In this document: one piece after another, positions 21,057 to 32,572 of the stretch
Layout: each line of letters starts with the position of its first letter
How positions within the stretch are numbered: the first letter of the stretch is position 1
Source of the DNA: Fragilariopsis cylindrus CCMP1102
Lineage: Eukaryota; Bacillariophyta; Bacillariophyceae; Bacillariales; Bacillariaceae
Assembly (NCBI GenBank): GCA_900095095.1
Contig: FMBT01000384.1
Location: 1-64,000, forward strand
Length of the DNA stretch: 64,000 nucleotides
Reading direction: 5' to 3'
Notes under the pieces: generated by a model
Told to the model about the DNA's origin: nothing
The model's input: the letters and a program-made list of their open reading frames with translations, nothing else
The model's database searches: none
Translations under genes and position numbers: made by a program

Positions 21057-21536
21057 TGTAATGAGCAATTGTTATTTGTTTGATGATACTTACAGTTGGT
21101 ATAATAATGGTGATGAATGAATTCTGCTATTCTTTCGTTTTGTGAGAAGTGAGTGTCAAGAAAAATAAAAATGTAGAATTAAAGCTTACTTGTTATAGTA
21201 GTATTGAATAGCTACTCCGTTTGGAAATGTTAGGAGATTAGATGGAATACGATTACAAGACCAAAGTATGTCGAGTACAATTTTACAGGTAATATATTCA
21301 ATCTTCGGTTCTCTTTCGATTCTCTTTTTCTTATAATTCGCAGTTTTTTTGTGAGAACATGAAAGAGTGAAAAGAATCTAAGAATATGATTGTAGATGTA
21401 GATGTAGTAGATGCCGGTGTTTTGAATGAATTAAACAGCGAAGAAAGATGTTGCTTGTACGCGATTGTAAACAGGAACCCGTTTGCTCTAAGCACTATTT
21501 GCTAATTGTCAATCGTTACGTCGCTCGCGACGTCAA
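21057..21536. other. 5' flank of TPR-like gene
   Basis: AT-rich upstream region on the minus-strand gene side with a GTAGATGTAGATGTAGTAGATG run near 21392. Nothing else is recognised. Confidence 0.4.
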
Positions 21537-23125
21537 TTTTTCCATGGAGCATATAGTGGAACAGTTCTACAGATTGTAGTCGCTAGAGTCGCTAATTTAC
21601 CCGAACCAATAAATTGTTCCATGGAGTATAGTGGAACAGTTCTTCAGATGTCTTTTAATTAATCAAACGTTTGAGTTCTATTCGTTATCTTCAAGGTCAC
21701 TAGTGTTCCATCATCAATGCGATCATCAATGCCACAACAATTATTTAACGAGGTGTAGTTTATTAATTAATTTGTATATGGATCATTTCATTTGGTGACG
21801 ATAAAAAATATAGAAATCTTATGTATTGAACGGAGTTGCGACTTGTTCTTAAAACGCGACAGGTTGTGATAGTCCGTTATTAAAACGCGACGACTTGAAG
21901 AACAATTGTAATTGAAGATTGGCATAGGCAATGACGGGGTAATCCCTAGTCTAAGAAGAACAGTTTTATATTTAACGTGATACCCAGCCACGATCAGAAT
22001 ACAAAAGTGCCTTAAGTCAATGTTATGTTCGTCGATGTTCGTTGGGCTTCGCACTTCTTCCCTTTCTACATTCACATAACGTCCTTTTACGGCTGTTCTA
22101 TTGACTTGTATGATCAGATTATTATACGACTACTTAGGTACAATACCAAATGGCGAAACAGGCACCTTTTTGCGACTACCCTTATTGAAGTTAAATCCGG
22201 TTTGTTAAATAGAATATTATTGATTTAAGATATTTAATTAATTAAATATTTTCGTCGATTTTCGTCGTGCTATTATTTATCCAGGATATTGAATTAAATA
22301 ATTATTTTCGTCGATGTTCGTCGTGCTTCGCATTTCTTTCCATTCCACATCAACGTACATAGTGTTATTGATCTGATGCATTAATATGATCAAAAATATA
22401 TTATACGAATACAATCCCTAACGGCAAGCACAGAAAGAAATTCTCATACCTTTTTGCGATACAGTATTTATTTATTGAAGTTGAATCCGGTTTGTTAAAT
22501 AGTGACTATTGGTTTTATTATTTAACTATGTGATATAGATATCAAAAAATGATAATGCGGCTACATTAAACTTCTTTGTTGACGGGATACTTTACAATAT
22601 GAGTTAGCTCCTATGCATTGTTGTATGTAATTTTTATCTGGCATGCTTTCATTTATCGTGATCTATTCTATAAATGTACATTACAGAACTCTCCTGTCAT
22701 AATGAGTTAGTTCCTATGCATTGTTTAGTCTATAATATTCGTGTCTGGCATGCTTTCATTAATCGTGGTCCATTGTAATAATGTACAGTACAGAACTCTC
22801 CTGCCATCATCAAAGTAAAATAAAGTCAGTTGAATAGATAAATAAACAATAACGACTGACTGTTTATTTAACTAAACGGATTCATTCATGCCATCTTCAA
22901 GACAGCTTTCTTCAAATAATGTGTGCTCCAATTTACGAGATTCGAGGGAGCGACAGGAAGTTGATTTAAGCAAGCACTATACATTGATATGTTTATTTAA
23001 CTAAACGGATTCATTCATGCCTTCTTCGACACAGCTTTCTTTAGATGTGCGATCCACTTCAATTTATGATACCTCAAGATTCGAGGGAGCGACAGGAAGT
23101 TGATTTAAGAAAGCACTATAAATTA
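21537..23125. repeat. Chain of independent local tandem duplications
   Basis: Five separate two-copy duplications lie in a row. (1) CCATGGAG(CA)TATAGTGGAACAGTT at 21541 and 21618. (2) TTAAAACGCGAC at about 21850 and 21891. (3) A roughly 190-bp segment with TCGTCGATGTTCGT...CTTTTTGCGA...ATCCGGTTTGTTAAATAG at 22022-22215 and 22300-22500. (4) A roughly 100-bp segment with GGCATGCTTTCATT and CAGAACTCTCCTG at 22603-22702 and 22703-22806. (5) A roughly 128-bp segment with AACTAAACGGATTCATTCATG and GAGGGAGCGACAGGAAGTTG at 22861 and 22989. Unit sizes and sequences differ. No coding frame spans them. Confidence 0.8.
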
Positions 23126-24092
23126 CTAGGAAATAATACGGGTTGAAACTAACTTTATGATCCCTATCATATCATTGGATTAAGTCCCATCATTGTTGTT
23201 CATTTATCTACAGTGTATGATAACAATGTACTACTAATACTATTAGTACAATGCAAGTACAATGTTGTACTATATGTCACTTAGTATCAAGGTTATTTTT
23301 TTAAAAGTTTTTGAATGACTTTTGAATACTCCTGTACAGTATTCTATTCGCCGCCGTCGTCGTCGTCACGTCAATCATCACGCAATGCAAAGTGCTTTCC
23401 GCCAATAATAGCTACCTGAAGAAAATTAACTGTACTCTTTTTTTAAATCGTAATCGCAATCGCAATCGTAGTGATTGTGTTACTTTCGTATTGTAATTGT
23501 AATCGTAATTATAATTGTTGCTACTATAAATTTTAAATTATATTTCTGACAAATTGTTGTTTAAATAATTTTGTATTTTGATTTTGTTCATTTGTTTAGG
23601 ATGCATTATGTTCATCACACCGTCTCCATCATTGGCAAACAAGATTACAAAAAAAATCAGGTGACCGATAGTCCATGTAACGGCGCACGCTCGCCGTGAT
23701 GCTGGTTTGGTTGTAGCAGTATTAGTTGACAATGACATCGACGACATCGATATCATATTGACATCGACGACATCGACGAAGAAGAAGATGAACGCACAAT
23801 GATTTGTTTTTATCTTAGTTGAAAGGATTTGGTTGGTTGGTTGTGTCGGATGTACTACTACACTCTACTGTAATTCATTCGTCACTCGTTTTATTATCAT
23901 AATGCGTGTTGATGGATCGATCTTTGAGAAAAATAATTGTAAATGAATGGGAATTTTATGCAGTAGAAACTTTTGGGTAGTAACGGTAGTAGAAGCATGA
24001 ATAGAAGGGTAGGTCCTACTGTATGTAGTGCATTAGACGGTACAGTACGACTGCGAGTGGTTAAGTCAGTGCGTCGAGCGTCTTTTATTATG
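23126..24092. other. Intergenic region with simple repeats
   Basis: GTCGTCGTCGTC near 23355, AATCGCAATCGCAATCG near 23454, and GACATCGACGACATCGA repeated at 23732-23778. A 72-codon frame at 23538-23756 (minus) has an ATG but no recognisable features. Confidence 0.4.
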
Positions 24093-26829
24093 AAAATAAA
24101 AACTAAATCATGCCCAATTTTACTAGTATTTGTTAGTGTGGTATATAATAACAACTTTAGCATCAAGTATATACACCTAAAGTCATTTTTTTGGAAAATG
24201 AAACAATGAAGTTTACAATTGACCTATTGGATAGAGAACTGTTATATTCCTTAGTCTTTTAAGCCTACTGGTATCTCATAATGTAGGCTCACACACAGCA
24301 CACATTATAGGGAAATAAAATGTATGTGTACACACAACAAAATATCTCATTTGAAAGAGTTGCAGTGAACAACAATAGATGAGTCAGGTGCAATGACATC
24401 CATATGGTATACTAGAACATTGCGTTACCCTCCTACCACTTTTTTGCTCCTGTGGTTGAGGAATAAACTTGATTTTGCTGCTGTGGTATGCACACAAATA
24501 ACCAAATTTTTCGTCAAAATGCACCACAAAATATCTTATTCGAAATGATTCCAATGGAGAACTTTATTTTGTTTGGGTGCAGTAGCCTCCGCATAGTGTA
24601 TTAGAACAATGTGGTACCCTCCTACCACTTTTTTGTCCCTGTGGTTGAAGAGTAAACTTGATTTTGCTGCTGTGGTATGCACACAAATAACCAATTTTTT
24701 CGTCAAAACGCACCACAAAATATCTTATTCGAAATGATTCCAATGGAGAACTTTATTTTGTTTGGGTGCAGTAGCCTCCACATAGTGTATAAGAACAATG
24801 TGGTACCCTCCTACCCCTTTTTTGTTCCTGTGGTTGAAGAGTAAACTTAATTTTGCTGCTGTGGTATGCACACAAATAACCATATTTTTCGTCAAAACGC
24901 ACCACAAAATATCTTATTCGAAATGATTCCAATGGAGAACTTTATTTTGTTTGGGTGCAGTAGCCTCCACATAGTGTATAAGAACAATGTGGTACCCTCC
25001 TACCACAATTTTGGTCCTGTGGTTGAAGAGTAAACTTGATTTTGCTGCTGTGGTATGCACACAAATAACCATATTTTTCATCAAAATGCACCACAAAATA
25101 TCTTATTCGAGATAGTTCATATGGAGAACTTTATTTTGTTTGGGTGCAGTAGCCTCCGCATAGTGTATTGAAACATTGTGTTACCCTCCTACCACTTTTT
25201 TGTTTCTGTGGTTGAAGAGTAAACTTGATTTTGCTGCCTGTGGTATGCACACAAATAACCATATCTATGATCAAAATGCACCACAAAATATCTTATTCGA
25301 AATGGTTCCAATGGAGAACTTTTTATTGGTTGGAAGCAGTAGCCTCCACATAGTATATTAGAACATTGTGTTACCCTCCTAACAAGTTTTTGTTCCTGCA
25401 GTTGAGGTATAAAAATCATTTCACTATTGTGGCAAGCAAAACAACAAGATTCTTGATCAAAATGAACCACAAAATATCTCATATGAAAGGGTTCCATAGG
25501 ACAACACCAGATGGATCAGGTGCACAAACATCCACATAGTGTACTGAATCATTGTGTTTGCCTCCTACCATCCCTGGTGGTTCATCATCACTTGACTAAA
25601 GTAAATTTGACAGTGGAGTTGGGTTACTGGAATATTACAACTTTGAATAGTAAGATTAATAACTTCTCCTTAGGTTCTAGAACCAGCATGGTGCAACAAA
25701 ATACCACCTAGTCATCCATATCATAATCATTGGGAATGACCCAAGGGACATGATCCCTCATACATACCTTCTTTGTGCCTCCAGAATACAAACATTCCAT
25801 TTTGGCAAACATGTCATATTTCAATGCTCAACAGTATCATTCAGAAATAGGCTGCCACACCATCAAAAAAAGGAATTGGACCATAGTTTGAACACCCAGC
25901 TAACTTCCATACATGCGTATGGTAAAAATACAGCAACAATACTTGGAACATTTGCCATATTGGTGGTGTGGTGAGGTGGGGAACAATAGAATAGACATAA
26001 AATAGCCCAAAATGCACACATTGCAAAAATATTTGAGATGCTACAGTGCCCATATCAGGTATGCTGAGTCCCAAATAAAATAGCTAGATATCAACCTAAT
26101 TCATAGGATTTTGGATTCTACCATTGCCTTAGATAACCATACATATATTTGGGGTGTCACTGGTCAAAACCCACTGTTATTAAAACACACAATTTCTATA
26201 AGTGCCAAGTGCACGTGTAATCAAGGCCGCGATGCACCATCAATACAGACCTAATAACCTTCAAACATTATATGGAGCTCAACAGTATACCTATAGATAA
26301 TAGGTACAATTACTGCTCAGGGCTGTAGGGAAGTTAGGAAGGTGACAGGGTGTGCTAAGACCCAAAAGGGTCCTTTAGGCCCCAAAACAGGTTTTCTCCC
26401 TTTAGCGCCCACATCAGCATGGTCCTACCAACAGATTGCCAAGTTTATATTCCCTTTGGTGTATATATATGGTCAACCCCATCTTTTTACTTTGGGATAA
26501 TTCATCCCTTTGAGTGTGTACTAAGGTCACATACCCCCCTAAATGGGCCATTTTCCCATGTCCTAGGCTGCATCACACCCTTTACCACCTTCCAGTGTGG
26601 AGAACACATACCTGGTGCCCCAAAGTCCGGTCCAGGTATCCACCCTAAGCATATTAAGCTCAGATTATACCATCTGATTGGGACTTTATACATGCTAGGA
26701 TGGGTTAGAATGCTAGAAAGTGGAGTGGTACAGGTAGCAAGTACCACAGGATATGATTTAGTTTTTTCGCGTTATTTAAGATAAAAACTAAATAAGTACA
26801 AGTCTATCCTTTGACTAGAAATTAAAGTG
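24093..26829 (+). mobile_element. Satellite-bearing repeat element, locus B (most complete copy)
   Basis: Order: terminal block 24093-24335 starting ATAAAAACTAAATCATGCC; about seven satellite units (24335-25510, period 187-190); body 25510-26750; then ATGATTTAGTTTTTTCGCG near 26756. ATAAAAACTAAATCAT at the left and ATGATTTAGTTTTTT at the right form a terminal inverted repeat of about 15 bp. A small palindrome follows (ATTTAGTTTTTTCGCG...ATAAAAACTAAAT, 26757-26793) and then the shared border CCTTTGACTAGAAATTAAAG. The body runs in the same orientation as locus C and inverse to locus A. No transposase or other protein is visible. Likely a non-autonomous element carrying a satellite. Confidence 0.6.
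24335..25510 (+). repeat. 187-190 bp satellite array of locus B (about seven units)
   Basis: The anchor CAAAATATCTTATTCGAAATG recurs near 24525, 24714, 24903 and 25278, with diverged anchors near 24340, 25093 and 25470. The central units (24527-25095) are exactly 189 bp apart and nearly identical; outer units differ more. Because 189 is a multiple of three, a 60-codon minus-strand frame repeats in phase, each copy closed by TAA inside the anchor. Confidence 0.9.
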
Positions 26830-27159
26830 TTACGGTACGGTATGGAACGGAATATGCAATATGTAGTATATAGAAATTGTAGGAGGATGAACATGACCTA
26901 TTGGAATAAATCGACGGAGGATGACGATGCGGGTGCCCGATGAACGTGAATTTACCTTCTTGTGGTTTGTTTTGTATTGCGCTAACGACGATGCGGGTGT
27001 CCGATAAACGTGCATTTATCTTCTTGTGGTTTGTTTTATATTGCGCTATTTTGATGAGTCAGTCGATTTGGTAGTATGGAACAAGAAGTTTATTTGCATG
27101 ATGCGTGTACAGTGGGCCTAATCGACTCCTGTTAGTTAGTCAGTCAGTCAGTTAGTTAG

Positions 27160-27197
<38 letters not shown>

Positions 27198-27403
27198 TGT
27201 GTGTTTGTGTAGAGTCGTCGATTCGTACCAGAGTCATTGTTGGACGTAGTCGTTGTAGTTGTAGTTGTAGTTGCGATGTAAATATGTTGGGATCGTCATT
27301 ATCTCAGGTACTGTAGGGTAGGCGATAACTGGGGAGACTTCGAGAAGGAATATCCTCAGTACGGTACAGTACAGTGTACATTCCTGGTGTACTATTAATA
27401 CCA
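26830..27403. other. Spacer with duplicated GATGCGGGTG segment and (GT)n
   Basis: A segment GACGATGCGGGTGnCCGAT-AACGTG-ATTTA-CTTCTTGTGGTTTG is duplicated at about 26920 and 26988. GTTAGTTAGTTAG and (GT)14 lie at about 27145-27190. No gene is supported. Confidence 0.6.
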
Positions 27404-28279
27404 TTAGAGCCATGTTGCAACAATATCTTGCCAATCATGGGGGTCTTCTTCTCCTGCTTCTAGAACATCAACATTTTCTTTACTGAACAAAACTTCATAT
27501 AGATACTTCGCATTGTTGTTGTAGTAAATATTAAATAGAATACCAATTACCATATATACCATAATATACATCATTACATTGGCCATAACATACATCATCA
27601 CATCATCGGATGGTGATAACGGTGACATTGACATTGATGATACGAGTAATGATGGAGGAAGAGGTGGTGTATCAATCATAACTTCGTTTACAACGAACGC
27701 ATCTTTGACAGCAATATTAACTACAGCTTCTTCAGTCTGTAGTCTATGCTCTTCCTGTTCTTTCATCATTTCTAAAATAGCATGTGGAGACATATGAGAT
27801 AAAGCATCATCATCATCATCATCGTCATCATCATCTTCTTGATCTTGATCTATACCAGCATTATCATCAGTCGAATCAAATGTTGGTGCTGATGAGACTT
27901 GTACATTCTGTATTGATGGGGTAATTGAGATCACAGATGATGTTTTTTTCTGTGTAGGTTTTAGTTTAAAGGTTAATGTCTTAAAAAGTCTTTTTGTTGA
28001 ACGAACAACGTATGATGATGATATGGTTTTTGGTTTCATTTTCTTGTTGTTTGATTCAGATTTAGATTCTTCATTAAAAAGATTCTCCGTAGTCGGGTTA
28101 TCAACAAAGATATCTTGAGATTTCTTCATCTTCTTCATCGTTGTTTCTTCTTCCACTTCTTCCACTTCAGACCCTTCATCCATTTCTGTCATTATTTCAG
28201 TAATAACCTTATAACTGTCAAAAGCATCCACTCCGGCAGTTTCTTTTCCTTCGTTAGCGTGAATTTCCGTCGTCATCAT
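27404..28279 (-). CDS. Acidic tail-anchored protein, paralogue of 29658-31843 (291 aa)
   Basis: A single-exon frame from the ATG at 28279. Features in order: an acidic N-terminus (EVEEVEEE); a basic stretch with SSYVVRSTKRLFKTLTFK at about residues 88-106; the phrase PTFDSTDDNAGIDQDQ followed by an Asp run of ten; a helix SPHAILEMMKEQEEHRLQTE; and a hydrophobic span VMMYIMVYMVIGILFNIYY at about 235-255 followed by a short acidic tail. The SSY(V/F)VR(S/T/A)TK motif, PTFDS plus Asp run and following MM/IIKEQ helix recur in the same order in the neighbouring gene 1.4 kb upstream, so the two are paralogues from a local duplication. I do not recognise a wider family. The function is unknown; a membrane-anchored regulatory or scaffold protein is a guess. 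Confidence 0.7.
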   Translation of the reverse strand: MMTTEIHANEGKETAGVDAFDSYKVITEIMTEMDEGSEVEEVEEETTMKKMKKSQDIFVDNPTTENLFNEESKSESNNKKMKPKTISSSYVVRSTKRLFKTLTFKLKPTQKKTSSVISITPSIQNVQVSSAPTFDSTDDNAGIDQDQEDDDDDDDDDDALSHMSPHAILEMMKEQEEHRLQTEEAVVNIAVKDAFVVNEVMIDTPPLPPSLLVSSMSMSPLSPSDDVMMYVMANVMMYIMVYMVIGILFNIYYNNNAKYLYEVLFSKENVDVLEAGEEDPHDWQDIVATWL

Positions 28280-29657
28280 AATTTTCTCTTTCTGGTGGAT
28301 CGTTTTTTGTGTGCACTATTCGTTGGAAGATAAAAAAGAAAAGATAAGAAAAAAAGATTAGAAAATTCAATTGATTCGATTCTCTGAGAACGATGTGCCG
28401 AAAGAAGAAATGAAGGAAGGAAGGAAGGAAGGAACGAACGAATGAATGAACGCAAAAGGAGAAACAACACAAATACGATATGAAACAGGAGAGCCGCTTT
28501 TCTGATCCAAGAGTAGAGTCATGCACTAACAGTCAAAGTTCAATCAAGCAATCTTACCTCGACTCTCACCTTTGAATAATTTTTATGTGTTCAGTATAAT
28601 ATAGGCGGAAACTTTCGGCTTGCTGGAAATGACAGTCACTCTAACAAAAGTATCCTTCGTGTGTACTATAAACTTCCTATCCTGGAACTGTTGAATCATT
28701 CAATATAGTAGATCATAGTGGGTTATGTTTCTTCAACAAAGGAGACACAACAATGACATAAAAACAAGAATCAAATCGGAACAAGAACATTTCGATTGAT
28801 CCATTCGCTTCTCTACTTCAAGTACTGTACCACTGTTTCATTGGTACATGAATGAATGAATGAAGATCAATCAATCACTGAAATTTACAACACAAATGAT
28901 TGGTTCAAATAAAAATGATGTCATCCGGGACTTCAAAATTACGAAGGAAAATGTGTCGTAACAAGCAAACGTAAAGTGTGACTGACTGTCTTGATTTGAT
29001 AATGCCGAGGGAGGCAGGATGATTATTAGCATACGGTAGCACGATCAAAAGCAAGAAAACCCATAATCCATCTTCTTATGCCCTTTGTGTGTTGACGCAA
29101 AACAATCATCAGCCAACAAACAAACGAAGGCAAATACTTACACGATCAAAACCAAAGATCGTGACAGTGCAGGGGTATCCGGTAAGGCAGAATTTTTCAG
29201 CAAATACTGATATGTAGCGACACTTTACAGCTGAAATCAACATCGACAATTCATAACTACAGCAAACATGCTGCTGGCATGCACTTCTTGTTGATTTATG
29301 AATGTAAATTGTCTAAAAATACTCTTGGTGTATCACTGGTTGATCCACTTCTAACTCATGTAGTAGGAACTCTCTAGCTAGATAGGTTTATGTGTATATA
29401 TGTATGTAGGAATGCATACGTGTGCTGTGTATTTCTGTGTGTGTTATATAGCTAATATTATTACCCATTACTTATGAATTGATTAATTGTAGAAAATGAA
29501 AAATCGTAATACAGTATTTGTGAAGATAATGTACCGCAACTACTATACGGAATGTAAAGTACGTGCGTCAAATTTATGTTTCTTGGACGAGAAGTACCGC
29601 TGCAGTAGCAGCAGCATCAGCAAGAACAAAACAAAACAAAACAAAACCCTCGAGGGT
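28280..29657. other. Intergenic region between the two paralogues
   Basis: GAAGGAAGGAAGGAAGG at about 28412 and GAATGAATGAATGAA near 28852; otherwise unique. AACAAAACAAAACAAAACAA lies at 29625, just past the stop of the upstream gene. No gene is supported. Confidence 0.45.
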
Positions 29658-31843
29658 TTAGAGAGATGTTGAAACGATATGCTCATCCCAATATTGTTGT
29701 CTTTGTTGCTGATGAATTTGCTTTCTTTTCATGAGGGTTGATGATCGTGATGATGACGATGATTCATCGTCGTTTACTAAGAAGGTGTTGTTTGTGTTTT
29801 TGTTTTTGCTATTATCGTCCACGATGACGTTATTAGAAAAAAAACGAAACTCATGAACATGAAATATTGATTGTTTTTCACAATAATCAAATACATCATT
29901 GACAAAACTTATACCAAATGCAATACATAGTATTGCAATAATCATTGTACGCTGATCACTACTATGATGAATGCTACTACCACCAGATTTACGTAATGAA
30001 CGACGAGTATGTCGTGTTGATCGTCGTTCACCAGTAGATTTAGACGTTGATAAAGCTGATGGTATTGTATTAAGCGATGTCACCGAATCGTGAGTGATGG
30101 CAGACATTCTCGGTAAATTCTTGTAACCATTATCAAGAGACGTGTCGTGTCGTAATTCTTCTACGTGAACATCATCATATGATTCATTTGAATCGATTGG
30201 TCCCATACTCCGTTTATAATCATCATCATCTTCAAACAAATATAATTGTGATGCTGATAAACGTCCCGTTGTTGGTGGTAAAGGGATATCAAAGAAAGAC
30301 GCGTTACTAGAAATAGAATCATTTAATGATTTTTCTTCCCAATACTTAATTGTTTTACGTATCGGTGATGGTGGTGCCTCACCATCATTATCAGTCGGTA
30401 GCAATACCGAATAATGAATTGAGGGGCGTTCCGGTGGTGGTGGTGGTGGTGGTGGTGGTATATCATCAATTGATGTAGAACGTGAAACATCTTCTTGGTT
30501 CTCAATTTCGACAATCAAAAGGCTTAGCAGTACAGATGTCAAGAAAGGGCATGAGACCAAGAAACTAGCGATATCCTCTGATCCAACCACCGATTTGTGT
30601 TCCTGTTCTTGATCTTGTTCTTGTACTTGTTGTTCCTTGATTATTTCAGTGATAACGTTTTCCACAGTCATGTGCCACGGATCATCACCATCACCATCAT
30701 CATCATCAGCCGTGTCTTCAAGATCGATGTCTACATCTTCTGCTAGATCCACATCCACGGAATCGAATGTAGGTGTGAGATCGATACTAATATTGCCTGG
30801 ATCGTCGTCTTCATTTTTCTTCAATTGAATACCGGTCGTCGTGGTCTTCGAGGTCGACAGATCATCACCATCCTGATCGTGGCCTTCTTCTTCCTCTTCA
30901 CGGACAACAGCGTCTACAAGATCGGTGTCTACATGGCCATCTTCCTCCTCGTCGCGAGAAGTAGCGTCTTCAAGATCGGTGTCTCCATCTTCTGCTAGAT
31001 CAACATCCATGGGATCGAATTTACGTTTGTGTTCGGTCATCATGGTCGTTGCTGTTGTTGATGGGTCTGATTTCGATAACGACTTATTCTTTGACGTTCC
31101 ACCACCAAATGTCTTAACAATGATGTGTTTCGTGGCACGTACAAAATAAGACGATGCTGATTTCCTGGATGCTTTTGACAACTTTGACTTTGAATTTTCT
31201 TTCTTTCTATTCAATTTTGATTTTGGATTTTGTTTTCTATGTTTCGAAAATGAGGTGCTGCCACTGCTGTTGCTGTTGCTGTTGCTGTTACTGTTGTTAA
31301 TTGTATGCTGACTCGTAGTATTGACGAAACTTTCTTGAGATTTTGTCGTTTTGTTCTTTTTTGGTATTTTCGGTTCCTCTTCTAGTATCTCTTCCTCCTC
31401 CTCTTCCTTCTCTTCCTTTACTACTGCTTCCTTGACCGATATTTTTATCTTCCTTATAGAGTCTTGTTTTTCGTGCTTATCAATCAATAATTCTTGCTTT
31501 GCCGCTGCTTCTGTTGATGGGGATGACATCGTGCTGCAGCTACTGCTGCTACTGCTACCGCTATTATTGACACAAATAAGAGAGCGTAGGATACGAGGCA
31601 AAGTGAAAAGTATGAGCAGGGGAGTCTCTATTCCACCCCTTGGTTGATTTTCCTCTTCTTCTTTTCAACTTACGATTTAGTATTATTGTTGCTATTGTTG
31701 CTGCTTGTATTACTATGGCTACTTGCTACAAACCAGGTCATTACGTCTCTTACGGTATCTTGGGCAGTATAACAACAGATTTGGTGTAATAGTAATGATC
31801 CTTTCAGGTAGGCCTTCTCATCGTCTTGTAATCGTGACACCAT
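29658..31843 (-). CDS. Acidic Ser-rich membrane protein, 2 exons, 690 aa
   Basis: Exon 1 (31843-31674) begins MVSRLQDDEKAYLKGSLLLH and ends in phase 2 at GTAAGT. Exon 2 (31560-29658) keeps the frame; the 113-nt intron ends AATAATAG. The long frame continues up into the intron but has no ATG there, so an upstream exon is needed or translation starts at a downstream ATG (MSSPSTEAAAK, near 31529). Features: Ser run at the junction, coiled acidic Lys/Glu region, SSYFVRATKHIIVKTF, two internal repeats of DVDLAED-D-DLED (about 242 and 327), PTFDS, an Asp-rich tract, helix ENVITEIIKEQQVQEQ, a poly-Pro stretch, a hydrophobic segment SFLVSCPFLTSVLLSLLIVE, and a C-terminal membrane span MIIAILCIAFGISFVNDVF. 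Paralogue of 27404-28279. Function not recognised. Confidence 0.7.
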
Positions 31844-32572
31844 TATGATGCTACGCTATTAAAGCTAGTGACAAGCTCTTAAGTCAAATCTGCCAGTCTG
31901 GGATTCATTCGTGATTTCTCAGTACTGTACTGTATGTTACAGTGACAAAGGAATAAATCAAAGGGGCTGCTGTATACTGTGGTACTTGTACACGAAATAA
32001 TGAGGGTATGCTCTATCCGGGACATAAAAAATCCAAGATAAAAATGATTGCTGGCTTTCGTTGTTTGTTTCTTCGTGCCGAGGATGCGTTTTGATTTATT
32101 GGCAGCAAGTTATTGTTTGTTCACATTCTTTTATGATTGACTTGTCACACGAGGAAACGACGTGAATAAAGCTTAGGAGGAGGTGCGCGAAGGAAATTCC
32201 CTGAAACTGTATTTTTTCAACGTACGGTTGAAGAAGGAAGAAAGATACTTCAGTCACGCGCGACCCGAAAGGACGAATGGAATACAACTGTGCACACACA
32301 CGCTCACATAAATACGTACACAAATACACAAATAATGTTTCCGTACACTCACACTGTATCGTCAATCGACACTGCTTGTTTTGCCTACGTACAGTACTAT
32401 GACTGAGTACACTACTAGATGCATTAATCGTATTGTCATAAGGTTATGGAGTTGTAGATAATGATGATTCGATTCGATGCATTGAGTCTCCTACATTCAA
32501 TGATGCGAGAGCTAGAGTAAAAATCCGAAAAATCATAAGTACTGTAGCAATAGAATACTGTATATTTATATT
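31844..32572. other. Intergenic region
   Basis: Between the 5' end of the acidic protein gene and the 3' end of the DUF6824 gene, both on the minus strand. Unique-looking sequence with several CAGTACTGTACTGTA-type palindromes near 31919. No gene is seen. Confidence 0.4.

Noticed and set aside
23538-23756. 72-codon minus-strand frame with ATG
   Set aside because: Partly derived from GACATCGACGACATCGA repeats; one hydrophobic stretch alone is not enough evidence.
28254-28526. Ser/Phe/Leu-rich frames upstream of the 291-aa gene
   Set aside because: Translation of the GAAGGAAGG repeat and T-rich leader; no counterpart of the paralogue's first exon was found.
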